DNA from: Rhizobium aethiopicum
GTDB lineage: Bacteria > Pseudomonadota > Alphaproteobacteria > Rhizobiales > Rhizobiaceae
Reading direction: 5' to 3'
DNA length: 64,000 nt
NCBI RefSeq assembly: GCF_900094625.1
Contig: NZ_FMAJ01000009.1
Coordinates: 1 to 64,000, forward strand
Each line of letters begins with the position of its first letter. The stretch's first letter is position 1. Made by a program: the position numbers and the translations under genes. The notes under the pieces are model-generated. The model saw only the letters and a list, made by a program, of their open reading frames with translations. It was not told the origin of the DNA and searched no databases. Positions 32,698 through 41,344 of the stretch are shown in pieces.

Positions 32698-33990
32698 ATG
32701 ACACCCACACCCGACAAGACACCCGGCTTCTGTCGCGACTGCCTTGCCGAGCAGAAGGGCGAAGCGCGCCGTTGCCTATCCTGCGGCAGTCCGCGCGTGG
32801 TGCGTCATCGCGAGCTCTATGCATTAACGCTTGCGCATATCGATTGTGACGCCTTCTACGCAGCCGTCGAGAAGCGCGACAATCCCGAACTTGCCGACAA
32901 GCCCGTCATCATCGGCGGTGGCAAACGCGGTGTGGTCTCCACTGCCTGCTATATCGCCCGCATCCACGGCGTGCGTTCGGCGATGCCGATGTTCAAGGCG
33001 CTGGAGGCATGTCCTCAGGCCGTCGTCATCCGCCCTGACATGGAGAAATATGTGCGGGTCGGGCGCCAGGTGCGCGGGCTGATGCAGGATCTGACGCCGC
33101 TGGTGCAGCCGCTGTCGATCGACGAAGCCTTCCTGGAACTTGGCGGCACCGAGAGGTTGCATCACGACCCGCCGGCGCGCACGCTCGCCAAGTTCGCCCG
33201 CCGCATCGAGCACGAGATCGGCATTACCGTCTCCGTCGGGCTTTCCTACTGCAAATTCCTCGCCAAGGTCGCTTCCGACCTGCAGAAGCCGCGTGGCTTT
33301 TCCGTCATCGGCCGTGAGGAAGCGGTCGAATTCCTGGCACCGCGTCCCGTCACCACCATCTGGGGTGTCGGCAAGGCCTTTGCCGCGACGCTGGAGGCAG
33401 ACGGTATCCGCACCATCGGTCAGCTGCAGCAGATGGAGGAGAACGACCTGATGCGCCGCTACGGCAGCATCGGCCAACGGCTCGCCCGGCTATCGCGCGG
33501 CGTCGACGATCGCGAGGTGCATCTCAACGATGCGGCCAAGAGCGTTTCCGCCGAAACGACCTTCTTCGAGGACATCTCGCGCTACGACGATCTGGTGCCG
33601 ATCTTGCGCAATCTTTCGGAAAAGGTTTCCTGGCGCCTGAAGAAGGGCGACATAGCCGGCCGGACCGTAGTGCTGAAGATGAAGAGCGCCGACTTCAAGA
33701 CACGCACCCGCAACCGCAAGCTCGAGGACCCGACCCAGCTTGTCGACAGGATCTTCCGCATCGGGCTCGAGCTTCTCGAAAAGGAGACGGACGGCACGAA
33801 ATTCCGGCTGATCGGCATCGGCGTCACCGATCTCGGCGACCCTGCGCGAGCCGATCCGCCCGATCTCATCGACCGGCAATCGAGCCGGCGAGCCGCCGCC
33901 GAAGCGGCGATGGACAAGCTGCGCGACAAGTTCGGCAAGAAGACGGTGGAGACCGGGTATACGTTCGGCAGCACCAAGCGCGATCACTAA
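32698..33990 (+). CDS. dinB: DNA polymerase IV (Y family) with N-terminal zinc-finger-like extension
   Basis: Error-prone translesion polymerase. With ATG 32698 the protein has 430 residues. Residues 12-29 carry C12-x2-C15 and C26-x2-C29, a probable zinc ribbon absent from E. coli DinB. The polymerase follows: LAHIDCDAFYAAVEKRDNPE (metal Asp residues), SIDEAFLEL (catalytic Asp-Glu), and the HhH region TTIWGVGKAFAATLEADGI. Little-finger residues reach to about 350, and the C-terminus ends KTVETGYTFGS. There is no clear ribosome site for 32698, so a leaderless or alternative start (32668) remains open. SOS control is indicated by the adjacent LexA box. Confidence 0.93.
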   Translation: MTPTPDKTPGFCRDCLAEQKGEARRCLSCGSPRVVRHRELYALTLAHIDCDAFYAAVEKRDNPELADKPVIIGGGKRGVVSTACYIARIHGVRSAMPMFKALEACPQAVVIRPDMEKYVRVGRQVRGLMQDLTPLVQPLSIDEAFLELGGTERLHHDPPARTLAKFARRIEHEIGITVSVGLSYCKFLAKVASDLQKPRGFSVIGREEAVEFLAPRPVTTIWGVGKAFAATLEADGIRTIGQLQQMEENDLMRRYGSIGQRLARLSRGVDDREVHLNDAAKSVSAETTFFEDISRYDDLVPILRNLSEKVSWRLKKGDIAGRTVVLKMKSADFKTRTRNRKLEDPTQLVDRIFRIGLELLEKETDGTKFRLIGIGVTDLGDPARADPPDLIDRQSSRRAAAEAAMDKLRDKFGKKTVETGYTFGSTKRDH

Positions 33991-34082
33991 GGCGTGAGGC
34001 GGATCTGTCGCCAGACCCATAAAATCTTCCTTAAACTTCGTCCCATAATGTGCCGAACCAGTATTGCGTATGGTTGGGTATC

Positions 34083-35327
34083 ATGTTCTCGCGTCTCGTC
34101 TTCGGCCTCGGCTTGCTGTCGGCCACCGCACTCGTGCACCCTGCTTTTGCGACGGATGCACGCACCCTGCAGATCTTCGTCTCGAAGAACAAGCAGTCGC
34201 TTGTGGTTTATGACGGCACCGAGGTCGTCGCAACCTCGAAGGTCTCGACCGGCAAGGACGGCCACACGACGCCGAGCGGCATCTTCTCCGTCATCGAGAA
34301 GCAGAGGTACCACGAATCCAATCTCTATTCGAACGCGCCGATGCCTTTCATGCAGCGACTGACATGGTCCGGCATCGCGCTGCACGAATCAAATTCGGTG
34401 CCGCGCTATCCGGCCTCGCATGGCTGCGTGCGCATGCCCGGCGCCTTCGCCAAGATGCTCTATGGCATGACCGAGGCCGGTATCCCCGTCATTATCAGCG
34501 ATGGCGAACTGGCGCCGCAGCCGATCGACCATCCCAATCTTTTCCAGCCGGATTCGCCGGCGATGCCGCTACTTTCGGATGTCGAGCTGCGGCCCTCGAT
34601 CCTCAACAGTTCCGAGACCCCTGTACAGGTAGCGATGAACGACACGGCTGCAATGCCGTTGCCGGTTGCAGCCCCGGCAGCTGCGGTGCCGTCCGAGCCG
34701 ATCGCCATACTCATTACACGCCGGACACTGCGCGAGACGGTGATCGATATCCAGGTCCTTCTCAACCAGCTCGGCTTTTCCGCCGGCGATCCGGACGGCT
34801 TGCTCGGCCCAACGACCGTGCAGGCGATCAGGGCTTTCAAGGCGCTGCGGCCAACGGAATTTGCCGATGACAGGAGCCTGATCTCCGACACCCTGCTCAA
34901 ATCGGTCTATGCGGCGGCCGGCAGGGGTGAGCCGCCGAACGGCGTCATCATGGTGCGACAGTCCTTCAAGCCGATATTCGAGGCGCCGGTCACGATCGCC
35001 GATCCGAGCCTGGCGCTCGGCACGCATCTCCTGACGCTGCATGCGATTGATGCGACCGCCGGCACGGCGGGCTGGCTTGGAGTGACGCTCACGAACATTC
35101 TCTCCCGCGAGACGATGAAGCGGCTCGGCATCACCAATCAGGAAAGCTCGATCATCAGCGGCCGGCCTATCGCCAAGGCGCTCAGTCGAATCTCGATTCC
35201 GGACGAAACCCGTCACCGGATCGACGCGTTGATTTCTCCCGGCTCGACTTTGACAATCTCGGATACGGGCATCGGCTCCGAAACAGGCGAAGGTACCGAA
35301 TTCATTACCGTCACCCGCGAGAGCTGA
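34083..35327 (+). CDS. L,D-transpeptidase (YkuD) with peptidoglycan-binding domain
   Basis: Forms or edits 3-3 cross-links or attaches proteins to peptidoglycan in the periplasm. About 414 residues. Signal peptide MFSRLVFGLGLLSATALVHP-AFA. YkuD domain (about 26-150) with the active site SHGCVRM (His113, Cys115, Arg117). A PG_binding_1 domain follows (about 215-275, IDIQVLLNQLGFSAGDPDGL). The C-terminal 130 residues look like a beta-rich extension without recognised motif. ATG 34083 is chosen because it begins the signal peptide. Confidence 0.9.
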   Translation: MFSRLVFGLGLLSATALVHPAFATDARTLQIFVSKNKQSLVVYDGTEVVATSKVSTGKDGHTTPSGIFSVIEKQRYHESNLYSNAPMPFMQRLTWSGIALHESNSVPRYPASHGCVRMPGAFAKMLYGMTEAGIPVIISDGELAPQPIDHPNLFQPDSPAMPLLSDVELRPSILNSSETPVQVAMNDTAAMPLPVAAPAAAVPSEPIAILITRRTLRETVIDIQVLLNQLGFSAGDPDGLLGPTTVQAIRAFKALRPTEFADDRSLISDTLLKSVYAAAGRGEPPNGVIMVRQSFKPIFEAPVTIADPSLALGTHLLTLHAIDATAGTAGWLGVTLTNILSRETMKRLGITNQESSIISGRPIAKALSRISIPDETRHRIDALISPGSTLTISDTGIGSETGEGTEFITVTRES

Positions 35328-35330
35328 GAC

Positions 35331-35762
35331 CTACCAAAGCTTCTCGCCGGCGCGCTCGTCGTAGCTTCGGCGGGCGGCAATAATCTTTGCCTGGTTCGCC
35401 TCCGTCCAGACGACGAGCGCCTTGATCGTATCGTGCAGCGTGCAGCCCAGATCCGTCAACGCGTAATCGACCCTTGGCGGCACCACTGGATAAACCGTCC
35501 GCTCGATTAGACCGTCACGCTCGAGCTGACGCAACGTCGTCGTCAGCATGCGCTGGCTGATGCCATCAATACTTTTGCGCAGTTCGGTAAAGCGGAGGGT
35601 GCGCTTTTCGAGCAGTGCAATGACCAGCAGCGACCATTTGTCGGCAATGCGATCGAGGATCTGACGCACCTCGCATCCCTCCCGCGCGTCCCACTGGTGG
35701 ATGTCGTAATCGCGCTCGGTGCTGCAGCAGTCACTCGGTGAGTTTGAAGTGCCTTCTTCCAT
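35331..35762 (-). CDS. HxlR family transcriptional regulator
   Basis: Winged-helix regulator of the HxlR family, often a sensor of reactive carbonyls, oxidants or drugs. 143 residues. The family core CEVRQILDRIADKWSLLVIALLEKRTLRF leads into ELRKSIDGISQRMLTTTLRQLERDGLIERTVYP. Cys29 lies at the conserved position before the first helix. An additional Cys-Cys pair occurs at residues 12-13. Divergently transcribed from the MFS exporter; the intervening 97 bases hold a perfect inverted repeat, so it likely controls both. Confidence 0.93.
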   Translation of the reverse strand: MEEGTSNSPSDCCSTERDYDIHQWDAREGCEVRQILDRIADKWSLLVIALLEKRTLRFTELRKSIDGISQRMLTTTLRQLERDGLIERTVYPVVPPRVDYALTDLGCTLHDTIKALVVWTEANQAKIIAARRSYDERAGEKLW

Positions 35763-35788
35763 GGGTTCGAACCATGCCCTATGTCAGC

Positions 35789-35829
35789 CATGGTTACAAT
35801 AGGGAACCGAGGATCAATATGTAACCATG
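35789..35829. promoter_or_regulatory. Candidate HxlR operator (inverted repeat)
   Basis: CATGGTTAC (35789-35797) and GTAACCATG (35821-35829) are perfect 9-bp inverted arms, 23 nt apart, in the region shared by the divergent regulator and exporter. A second small palindrome GGTTCGAACC lies at 35764-35773, partly over the regulator start. Confidence 0.65.
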
Positions 35830-35859
35830 CTCGTTGTTCCCTCACGGATAAGGAACTTC

Positions 35860-37299
35860 ATGATGTCTACAAGTCCTCCCTTGACAGCAGAGAGCGCAAG
35901 AATGGGCGCCGGAACTGCCGGTATGCTAACGGTGCTCTGCGGCGCGATCTTTCTCGAAGGCGTCGATGCGGCCATGCTCAATATCGCCCTGCCCTCGATC
36001 CGGGCCGAACTCGGCCTTTCGACGACAACGTTGAGCGCCGTTGTCTCGGCCTATGTGCTTGCCTATGCCGGCCTGATGCTGCTCGGAGGGCGAGTCGCCG
36101 ATATGTACGGCAAGCGCAAGGTCTTTTTGACGGCTCTCACGATATTCCTGCTGTTTTCTGGTCTCGGCGGTTTTGCGACGGAGGGCTGGATGCTGCTGGC
36201 GGCTCGCTTCGTTACAGGTGCGGCAGCTGCCTTCATGACACCGGCTGGCCTTGCTCTTATCAACGGCAACTTTCCAGAGGGACCGCAGCGCAACAAGGCC
36301 GTGCTGATCTATGCCGGCACAGCCTCGGCCGGCTTCTCGCTTGGTCTTGTCATTGGAGGGCTTCTCTCAGCCGTCGGCTGGCGCTGGGTGTTCTTCGCAC
36401 CGGTCATCTTCTCCGCTATCCTGCTGCTGGCCGGCATGAAGCTGATCGTAGAGAAGAAGGAAGACGCCGCCCAGCGACAAAAATTCGACATTGCGGGCGC
36501 GCTGACGTTGACCGGCGCCATGTTGCTTGCCGCCTATGCGCTGACACGGATGGAAAACGCGGCCAACGATCTGACTTGGACGATCGCGGCAGCAGGGGCG
36601 AGCATGGTGTTCTGGTTCGCCTTCGCTTTCATTGAACGCAAGTCGCGCGCGCCGCTGATAAGGCTCGGGATTTTCCGATCTGCCGTTCTTGTGCGATCCA
36701 ATCTCGGGGCGATGCTCTTTACCGGCGCCTTCTTCGGTTTCCAGTTCGTCGTCTCGCTTTATCTGCAGGAGCTACTGGGCTGGTCTTCCTTCGAAACCAG
36801 CCTCGCACTTATCGTTATCGGCATGGATGCCATTCTGGCTCCGCTGCTCACACCCCTGCTCGTCGAACGCTTTGGCAACGGACGCGTCGTACTTGGCGGC
36901 TTTGCTTTCGCCATCGCCGGCTACGCGCTCTTCCTCGGCATGGGCCTCGACTGGACCTATGCGGCCATGTTGCCGTCAATGGTTCTGCTCGGCCTCTCCT
37001 TCTCGCTAGGCTATGGGCCGCTGACGATCATCGCGACGGAAGGTATTGCCGAAGACGAACAGGGGCTGGCAAGCGGCCTAGTGAACACCTCATTCCAGTT
37101 CGGTGCAGCCTTGGGCCTGTCCGCCGTCAGCGCCGTCGGCACGCTTGCCCTCGGCGATGGTGACAGCCCGTCCGAACGGCTGGAGGCGCTACGGACCGCC
37201 CTGATGGTGCCGGTCGGAGCGACGCTGATCGGCATGGTCATCATGGGCTTCGGCAGAGGCCGCTGTGCGGACGCGTCATGCCGGCTACAGGCCGGCTGA
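35860..37299 (+). CDS. MFS drug-efflux transporter (EmrB/QacA type, DHA2)
   Basis: Predicted proton-driven multidrug exporter, about 479 residues with 14 hydrophobic segments. The motif A loop GGRVADMYGKRKVFL and the proline-containing motif C region (AGTASAGFSLGLVIGGLL) mark the DHA2 drug:H+ family. Start ATG 35860 follows AAGGAA; an ATG three bases later is equivalent. Divergent from the HxlR regulator, whose candidate operator lies just upstream. Confidence 0.9.
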   Translation: MMSTSPPLTAESARMGAGTAGMLTVLCGAIFLEGVDAAMLNIALPSIRAELGLSTTTLSAVVSAYVLAYAGLMLLGGRVADMYGKRKVFLTALTIFLLFSGLGGFATEGWMLLAARFVTGAAAAFMTPAGLALINGNFPEGPQRNKAVLIYAGTASAGFSLGLVIGGLLSAVGWRWVFFAPVIFSAILLLAGMKLIVEKKEDAAQRQKFDIAGALTLTGAMLLAAYALTRMENAANDLTWTIAAAGASMVFWFAFAFIERKSRAPLIRLGIFRSAVLVRSNLGAMLFTGAFFGFQFVVSLYLQELLGWSSFETSLALIVIGMDAILAPLLTPLLVERFGNGRVVLGGFAFAIAGYALFLGMGLDWTYAAMLPSMVLLGLSFSLGYGPLTIIATEGIAEDEQGLASGLVNTSFQFGAALGLSAVSAVGTLALGDGDSPSERLEALRTALMVPVGATLIGMVIMGFGRGRCADASCRLQAG

Positions 37300-37308
37300 A
37301 AAGCATGG

Positions 37309-37340
37309 ACAGGCAGCCGGGCTTCTCCCGGTTGCCCTGT
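37309..37340. terminator. Bidirectional hairpin between MFS gene and dnaE
   Basis: ACAGGCAGCCGGG (37309-37321) pairs imperfectly with CCCGGTTGCCCTGT (37327-37340), loop CTTCT. It separates two convergent genes; no long T-run on either side. Confidence 0.6.
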
Positions 37341-37343
37341 TCG

Positions 37344-40300
37344 TTAGACAAGTTCGACATCGACGACGCCGGGGGCGGCGCGAAGGGCGGCCGCGATCTC
37401 GGGCGTGATGCGGTATTTTTCCGGCAGCGCCACTTCCACCTCGCGCTTCCCCTCCTCCTTGATGACAATGAAGGATACGAGGCCGTCGCCCTTGGCGTTC
37501 AGATGGCCGGCTACCATTTTCAGCGGCCCGGAGTCGCGGACATAGACGCGTAGCGCCTTCTGCATCTGCAGCGATTTTTCCTCGAGCGACTGGATCGTCT
37601 GGATGCGGAGGCCGATGCCCTCCGGCCTCTCTTCGCCGGTCGCGGTCAGCAGGAAGGATTTTCCGGACTCAAGCATGTCGCGATATTGATTCAGCATCTC
37701 CGAAAACAAAACAGCCTCGAACTGGCCCGACGAGTCGGAAAAGACGATGATGCCCATCTTGTTGCCGGTGCGGGTCTTGCGCTCCTGCTTCGAGATGACG
37801 GTGCCGGCAAGGCGCGCATTGGCAGCCCCCTGCTTGATCGCCGCGGAGAACTCGGCAAAGGTCTGCACGCGCATCTTCTGCAGAATGTTGTTGTAGGAAT
37901 CGAGCGGGTGGGCCGTGAGATAGAAGCCCAGCACCTGGAATTCCTTGAGCAGCCGCTCCGAAGCCAGCCAGGGTGAATGGGGCGGCAAGGAGATCTTCTC
38001 CGGACCTGACGTCAAGGTACTGCCGAAAATATCCGATTGACCGCTCAGCTTGTTTTCCTGGGCGCGCTGGGCATAACCGAGGATACGGTCGAGGCCGGCG
38101 GCAAGCTGGGCGCGGTCCGTGCCGAAACAATCGAAGGCGCCGGCATAGATCAGGCTTTCGAGCACGCGGCGGTTCACCTGGCGCGGATCGATCCGCAGGC
38201 AGAAATCCTCGATGCTGGCAAAAGGCTTGTCGCCGCGCACTTCGACGATGTGGTCGACGGCGGATTCGCCAACGCCCTTCAAAGCGGCGAGCGCATAATA
38301 GATGCGGCTGTCGCCGGTCTCAAAATGGCGGAATGAGGTCTGCACCGACGGCGCGATCACCTCAATGCCCAAGCGCTTGGCATCCTGACGGAAATCATTG
38401 ACCTTTTCGGTGTTGGACATGTCGAGCGTCATCGAAGCGGCGAGGAATTCGACCGGAAAATGCGCCTTCATATAGGCCGTCTGGTAGGAGACGATGGCGT
38501 AGGCGGCGGCGTGCGACTTGTTGAAGCCGTAATTGGCGAACTTCGCCAAGAGTTCGAAGATATTGTCGGCCTGCGGCTTCGAGACGCCGTTCTTGACGGC
38601 GCCGACGACGAAGCGTTCGCGCTGCTGGTCCATCTCCGCCTTGATCTTCTTGCCCATGGCGCGGCGCAGAAGGTCCGCTTCGCCAAGCGAATAGCCGGAC
38701 AGCACCTGGGCGATCTGCATCACCTGTTCCTGGTAGACGATGACGCCCTGCGTTTCCTTGAGCAGGTGGTCGATCATCGGATGGATCGATTCCAGCTCTT
38801 CATCGCCGTGCTTGCGGGCATTGTAGGTCGGGATATTCTCCATCGGGCCCGGGCGGTAGAGGGCGACCAGCGCGATGATGTCCTCGATGCAGTCCGGCTT
38901 CATGCCGATCAGCGCCTTGCGCATGCCGGCACTTTCCACCTGGAACACACCGACCGTCTCGCCGCGCGACAGCATCTCGTAGGTCAGTTTGTCGTCGAGA
39001 GGAATGGCGGCGAGATCGACGTTGATGCCGCGCTTGGCGACGAAATCGACCGCGACCTTCAGCACGGTCAGCGTCTTCAGGCCGAGAAAGTCAAATTTGA
39101 CGAGACCGGCCTGCTCCACCCACTTCATGTTGAACTGGGTAACCGGCATGTCGGAGCGCGGATCGCGATACATCGGCACCAGCTTGGACAGCGGCCGGTC
39201 GCCAATGACGATGCCGGCGGCATGCGTCGAGGCATGGCGGTAAAGCCCCTCGATCTTCTGGGCGATGTCGAGCAGGCGCGCCACCACCGGTTCCTTCGCC
39301 GCTTCCTCCTGCAGCTTCGGCTCCTCCTCGATCGCCTTGGAGAGCGGAGTCGGATTGGCCGGATTGTTCGGCACGAGTTTGCAGATCTTGTCGACCTGGC
39401 CATAAGGCATTTCCAACACGCGGCCGACGTCGCGAAGGGCGGCGCGCGCCTGCAGCGAACCGAAGGTGATGATTTGCGCCACCTGCTCGCGACCATATTT
39501 GGCCTGGACGTAGCGGATCACCTCTTCGCGGCGATCCTGGCAGAAGTCGATGTCGAAGTCCGGCATCGAGACGCGTTCGGGATTGAGGAAGCGTTCGAAG
39601 AGCAGCGAGAAGCGCAGCGGGTCGACGTCGGTGATCGTCAATGCATAGGCGACCAGCGAACCGGCGCCCGAACCGCGGCCCGGACCGACTGGAATATCAT
39701 GCTGCTTGGCCCATTTGATGAAGTCGGCAACAATCAGGAAGTAACCGGGAAAGCGCATGCGCTCGATGACGCTGAGCTCGAATTCCAGCCGCTCGCGGTA
39801 ATCCTTCTCCTCGTAACCCGGCGACATGCCGAGTGTGGCAAGCCGCATGTCCAACCCCTCGACCGCCTGGCGGCGCAGTTCGCCCGCCTCGGCGCGTTCG
39901 GCCTCCTCGGCATCATCGGTAGCGCCCGTGAAGCGCGGCAGGATCGGCTTTCGGGTCTTCAACACGAAGGAGCAGCGCCTGGCGATCTCGATCGTATTCT
40001 CAAGCGCTTCCGGCAGGTCGGCGAAGAGCTTGGCCATCTCGGCCCGGCTCTTCAGATAATGATCCGGCGTCAGGCGAAAGCGGCTGTCGTCGGAGACGAT
40101 GGCGTTGTGGGCGACCGCCATCAGCGCGTCATGGGCGTCGTAATCGTCGCGGGTCGGAAAGAAGGCTTCGTTGGTGGCGACCAGCGGAAGATCGTGGGCA
40201 TAGGCAAGCCCGACGATCTTTTGCTCATGCCGCTTGTCGTAGGTGCCGTGCCGCTGCAACTCGACATAGAGCCTGTCGCCGAAGAGACGCTTCAACATGA

Positions 40301-40841
40301 GCAGCCGTGCTTCCGCCTGGGCGGAATGGCCTTCCCTGACAGCCGCGTCGACCGGGCCGGTCAGGGCGCCGGTCAAGGCGATCAGCCCCTCCGTGCCTGC
40401 CTCTTCCAGCCAGGAGGCTCTGATATGAATGGCCTGGTTGCTTTCGCCGCCGAGATAGGCGCGGCTGACGAGGTCGACCAGCTTTTCGTAACCGGCCTCC
40501 GTCGCGGCGAGAAGGACGATCGACGGCAGCTTGATCAGCGCCTGCTGGCCGCCGCGTTTTTCCGTTTCCAGCCCATCTTCCATATCAATCGAGAGCTGGC
40601 AGCCGATGATCGGCTGCAGGCCCTCGTCCATTGCTTTTTGCGAGAATTCAAGGGCGACGAAAAGGTTGTTAGTGTCGGTAATGGCAATCGCCGGCTGACT
40701 GTCGCCGGTGGCTTTATAGAGGATCTTCTTGAGAGGCAGCGCGCCCTCGAGAAGCGAATAGGCGGAGTGGACCCTCAGGTGGATGAAGCCCGGTGTGCCG
40801 CCGGTCACCGCACCCATTGAACCCTTTTCCGTCTCCGCCAT
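37344..40841 (-). CDS. dnaE: DNA polymerase III alpha subunit (DnaE1)
   Basis: Replicative polymerase subunit, about 1165 residues, the size of DnaE1. PHP domain at the N-terminus (FIHLRVHSAYSLLEGALPLK, IAITDTNNLF). The catalytic Asp motif is PDFDIDFCQDRREEVIRYV (about residue 395-415), with the upstream PGRGSGAGSLVAYAL. The tandem HhH and OB-fold (GTVISKQERKTRTGNKMGII) are near the C-terminus. ATG 40841 (MAETEKGSMGAVTGG) is preferred over an ATG 18 bases upstream. A 28-residue SOS-type ORF lies 117 nt upstream on the same strand. Confidence 0.96.
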   Translation of the reverse strand: MAETEKGSMGAVTGGTPGFIHLRVHSAYSLLEGALPLKKILYKATGDSQPAIAITDTNNLFVALEFSQKAMDEGLQPIIGCQLSIDMEDGLETEKRGGQQALIKLPSIVLLAATEAGYEKLVDLVSRAYLGGESNQAIHIRASWLEEAGTEGLIALTGALTGPVDAAVREGHSAQAEARLLMLKRLFGDRLYVELQRHGTYDKRHEQKIVGLAYAHDLPLVATNEAFFPTRDDYDAHDALMAVAHNAIVSDDSRFRLTPDHYLKSRAEMAKLFADLPEALENTIEIARRCSFVLKTRKPILPRFTGATDDAEEAERAEAGELRRQAVEGLDMRLATLGMSPGYEEKDYRERLEFELSVIERMRFPGYFLIVADFIKWAKQHDIPVGPGRGSGAGSLVAYALTITDVDPLRFSLLFERFLNPERVSMPDFDIDFCQDRREEVIRYVQAKYGREQVAQIITFGSLQARAALRDVGRVLEMPYGQVDKICKLVPNNPANPTPLSKAIEEEPKLQEEAAKEPVVARLLDIAQKIEGLYRHASTHAAGIVIGDRPLSKLVPMYRDPRSDMPVTQFNMKWVEQAGLVKFDFLGLKTLTVLKVAVDFVAKRGINVDLAAIPLDDKLTYEMLSRGETVGVFQVESAGMRKALIGMKPDCIEDIIALVALYRPGPMENIPTYNARKHGDEELESIHPMIDHLLKETQGVIVYQEQVMQIAQVLSGYSLGEADLLRRAMGKKIKAEMDQQRERFVVGAVKNGVSKPQADNIFELLAKFANYGFNKSHAAAYAIVSYQTAYMKAHFPVEFLAASMTLDMSNTEKVNDFRQDAKRLGIEVIAPSVQTSFRHFETGDSRIYYALAALKGVGESAVDHIVEVRGDKPFASIEDFCLRIDPRQVNRRVLESLIYAGAFDCFGTDRAQLAAGLDRILGYAQRAQENKLSGQSDIFGSTLTSGPEKISLPPHSPWLASERLLKEFQVLGFYLTAHPLDSYNNILQKMRVQTFAEFSAAIKQGAANARLAGTVISKQERKTRTGNKMGIIVFSDSSGQFEAVLFSEMLNQYRDMLESGKSFLLTATGEERPEGIGLRIQTIQSLEEKSLQMQKALRVYVRDSGPLKMVAGHLNAKGDGLVSFIVIKEEGKREVEVALPEKYRITPEIAAALRAAPGVVDVELV

Positions 40842-40925
40842 GATATGCCTTCCCAACACCCGAAATGAATCGGACGCATTGTCGGCATTGAGGGCAATGA
40901 TGTCCAGAAGAAGTCCTGCGTCCCA

Positions 40926-40946
40926 ACCGCATGACTGACATGCGGT
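40926..40946 (-). repeat. Perfect 8-bp hairpin between micropeptide and dnaE
   Basis: ACCGCATG (40926-40933) and CATGCGGT (40939-40946) flank a 5-nt loop. It lies 12 nt after the micropeptide stop and 84 nt before dnaE. No T-run, so it could slow, protect or partly terminate read-through transcripts. Confidence 0.55.
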
Positions 40947-40958
40947 CCCCTGAAATCT

Positions 40959-41045
40959 TTAGATCGCGATGACGATAAGTGAAAAGCTGGCAACGAACAT
41001 TGCGATGGAGGTGAATGCTGCGATATCACGGATCATGTCAGTCAT
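40959..41045 (-). CDS. SOS-type membrane micropeptide, 28 aa
   Basis: ATG 41045 to TAA 40959. It begins MTDMIRDIAAFTS; residues 8-28 form a single hydrophobic helix ending SFSLIVIAI. The ribosome site is excellent: AAGGAG at 41057-41052, six bases from the ATG. A TTGACA -35 at 41102-41097 has a perfect GAAC-N7-GAAC LexA box between it and the -10. Short, LexA-controlled, single-pass peptides that block division are known (SidA of Caulobacter, about 29 residues); a similar role is inferred from architecture only, not from sequence identity. An alternative is a leader peptide affecting dnaE downstream. Confidence 0.75.
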   Translation of the reverse strand: MTDMIRDIAAFTSIAMFVASFSLIVIAI

Positions 41046-41073
41046 CTGGCTCTCCTTTACTCGTTATGTTTTT

Positions 41074-41102
41074 AGTTTGTTCGATCTATGTTCTAGTGTC
41101 AA
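41074..41102 (-). promoter_or_regulatory. SOS promoter with LexA box for the micropeptide
   Basis: Minus strand: TTGACA (41102-41097), 17-nt spacer, CAAACT (41079-41074). The LexA direct repeat GAAC-ATAGATC-GAAC occupies 41093-41079, filling most of the spacer and touching the -10, an ideal repressor position. Confidence 0.8.
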
Positions 41103-41278
41103 CAGGAATCTTTTCCTCCGCGCTTGCGTTTGAAAAATGCTGGCGCGTGCTGCCGAATCAAATGCCCGCCTCAGCACCGGGATGCTCCGCACGGACTCGA
41201 CATTCCCTCGCCAAACGGTGCGTGCGTCGCATCGACGCCTGAACCACGGCTCCAGGCGATGAGCGCTTCCGCCGCTTT

Positions 41279-41293
41279 GTTCTTCTTATGTTC
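41279..41293 (+). promoter_or_regulatory. Second LexA box, upstream of DUF5680 locus
   Basis: GTTC-TTCTTAT-GTTC, an exact GTTC-N7-GTTC repeat exactly 200 bp from the first box and 52 bp before ATG 41345. The 176 bases between the micropeptide promoter and this box contain no recognisable gene. Confidence 0.7.
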
Positions 41294-41344
41294 TAATTAT
41301 TCTGCTACATCCGTACCATGGTGACTCAGGGGAGGATGACGAGA

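Noticed and set aside
38460..40820. 786-codon plus-strand open frame opposite dnaE
   Set aside because: It is the antisense shadow of a GC-rich gene. The dnaE strand has all polymerase motifs, while the antisense translation has none.
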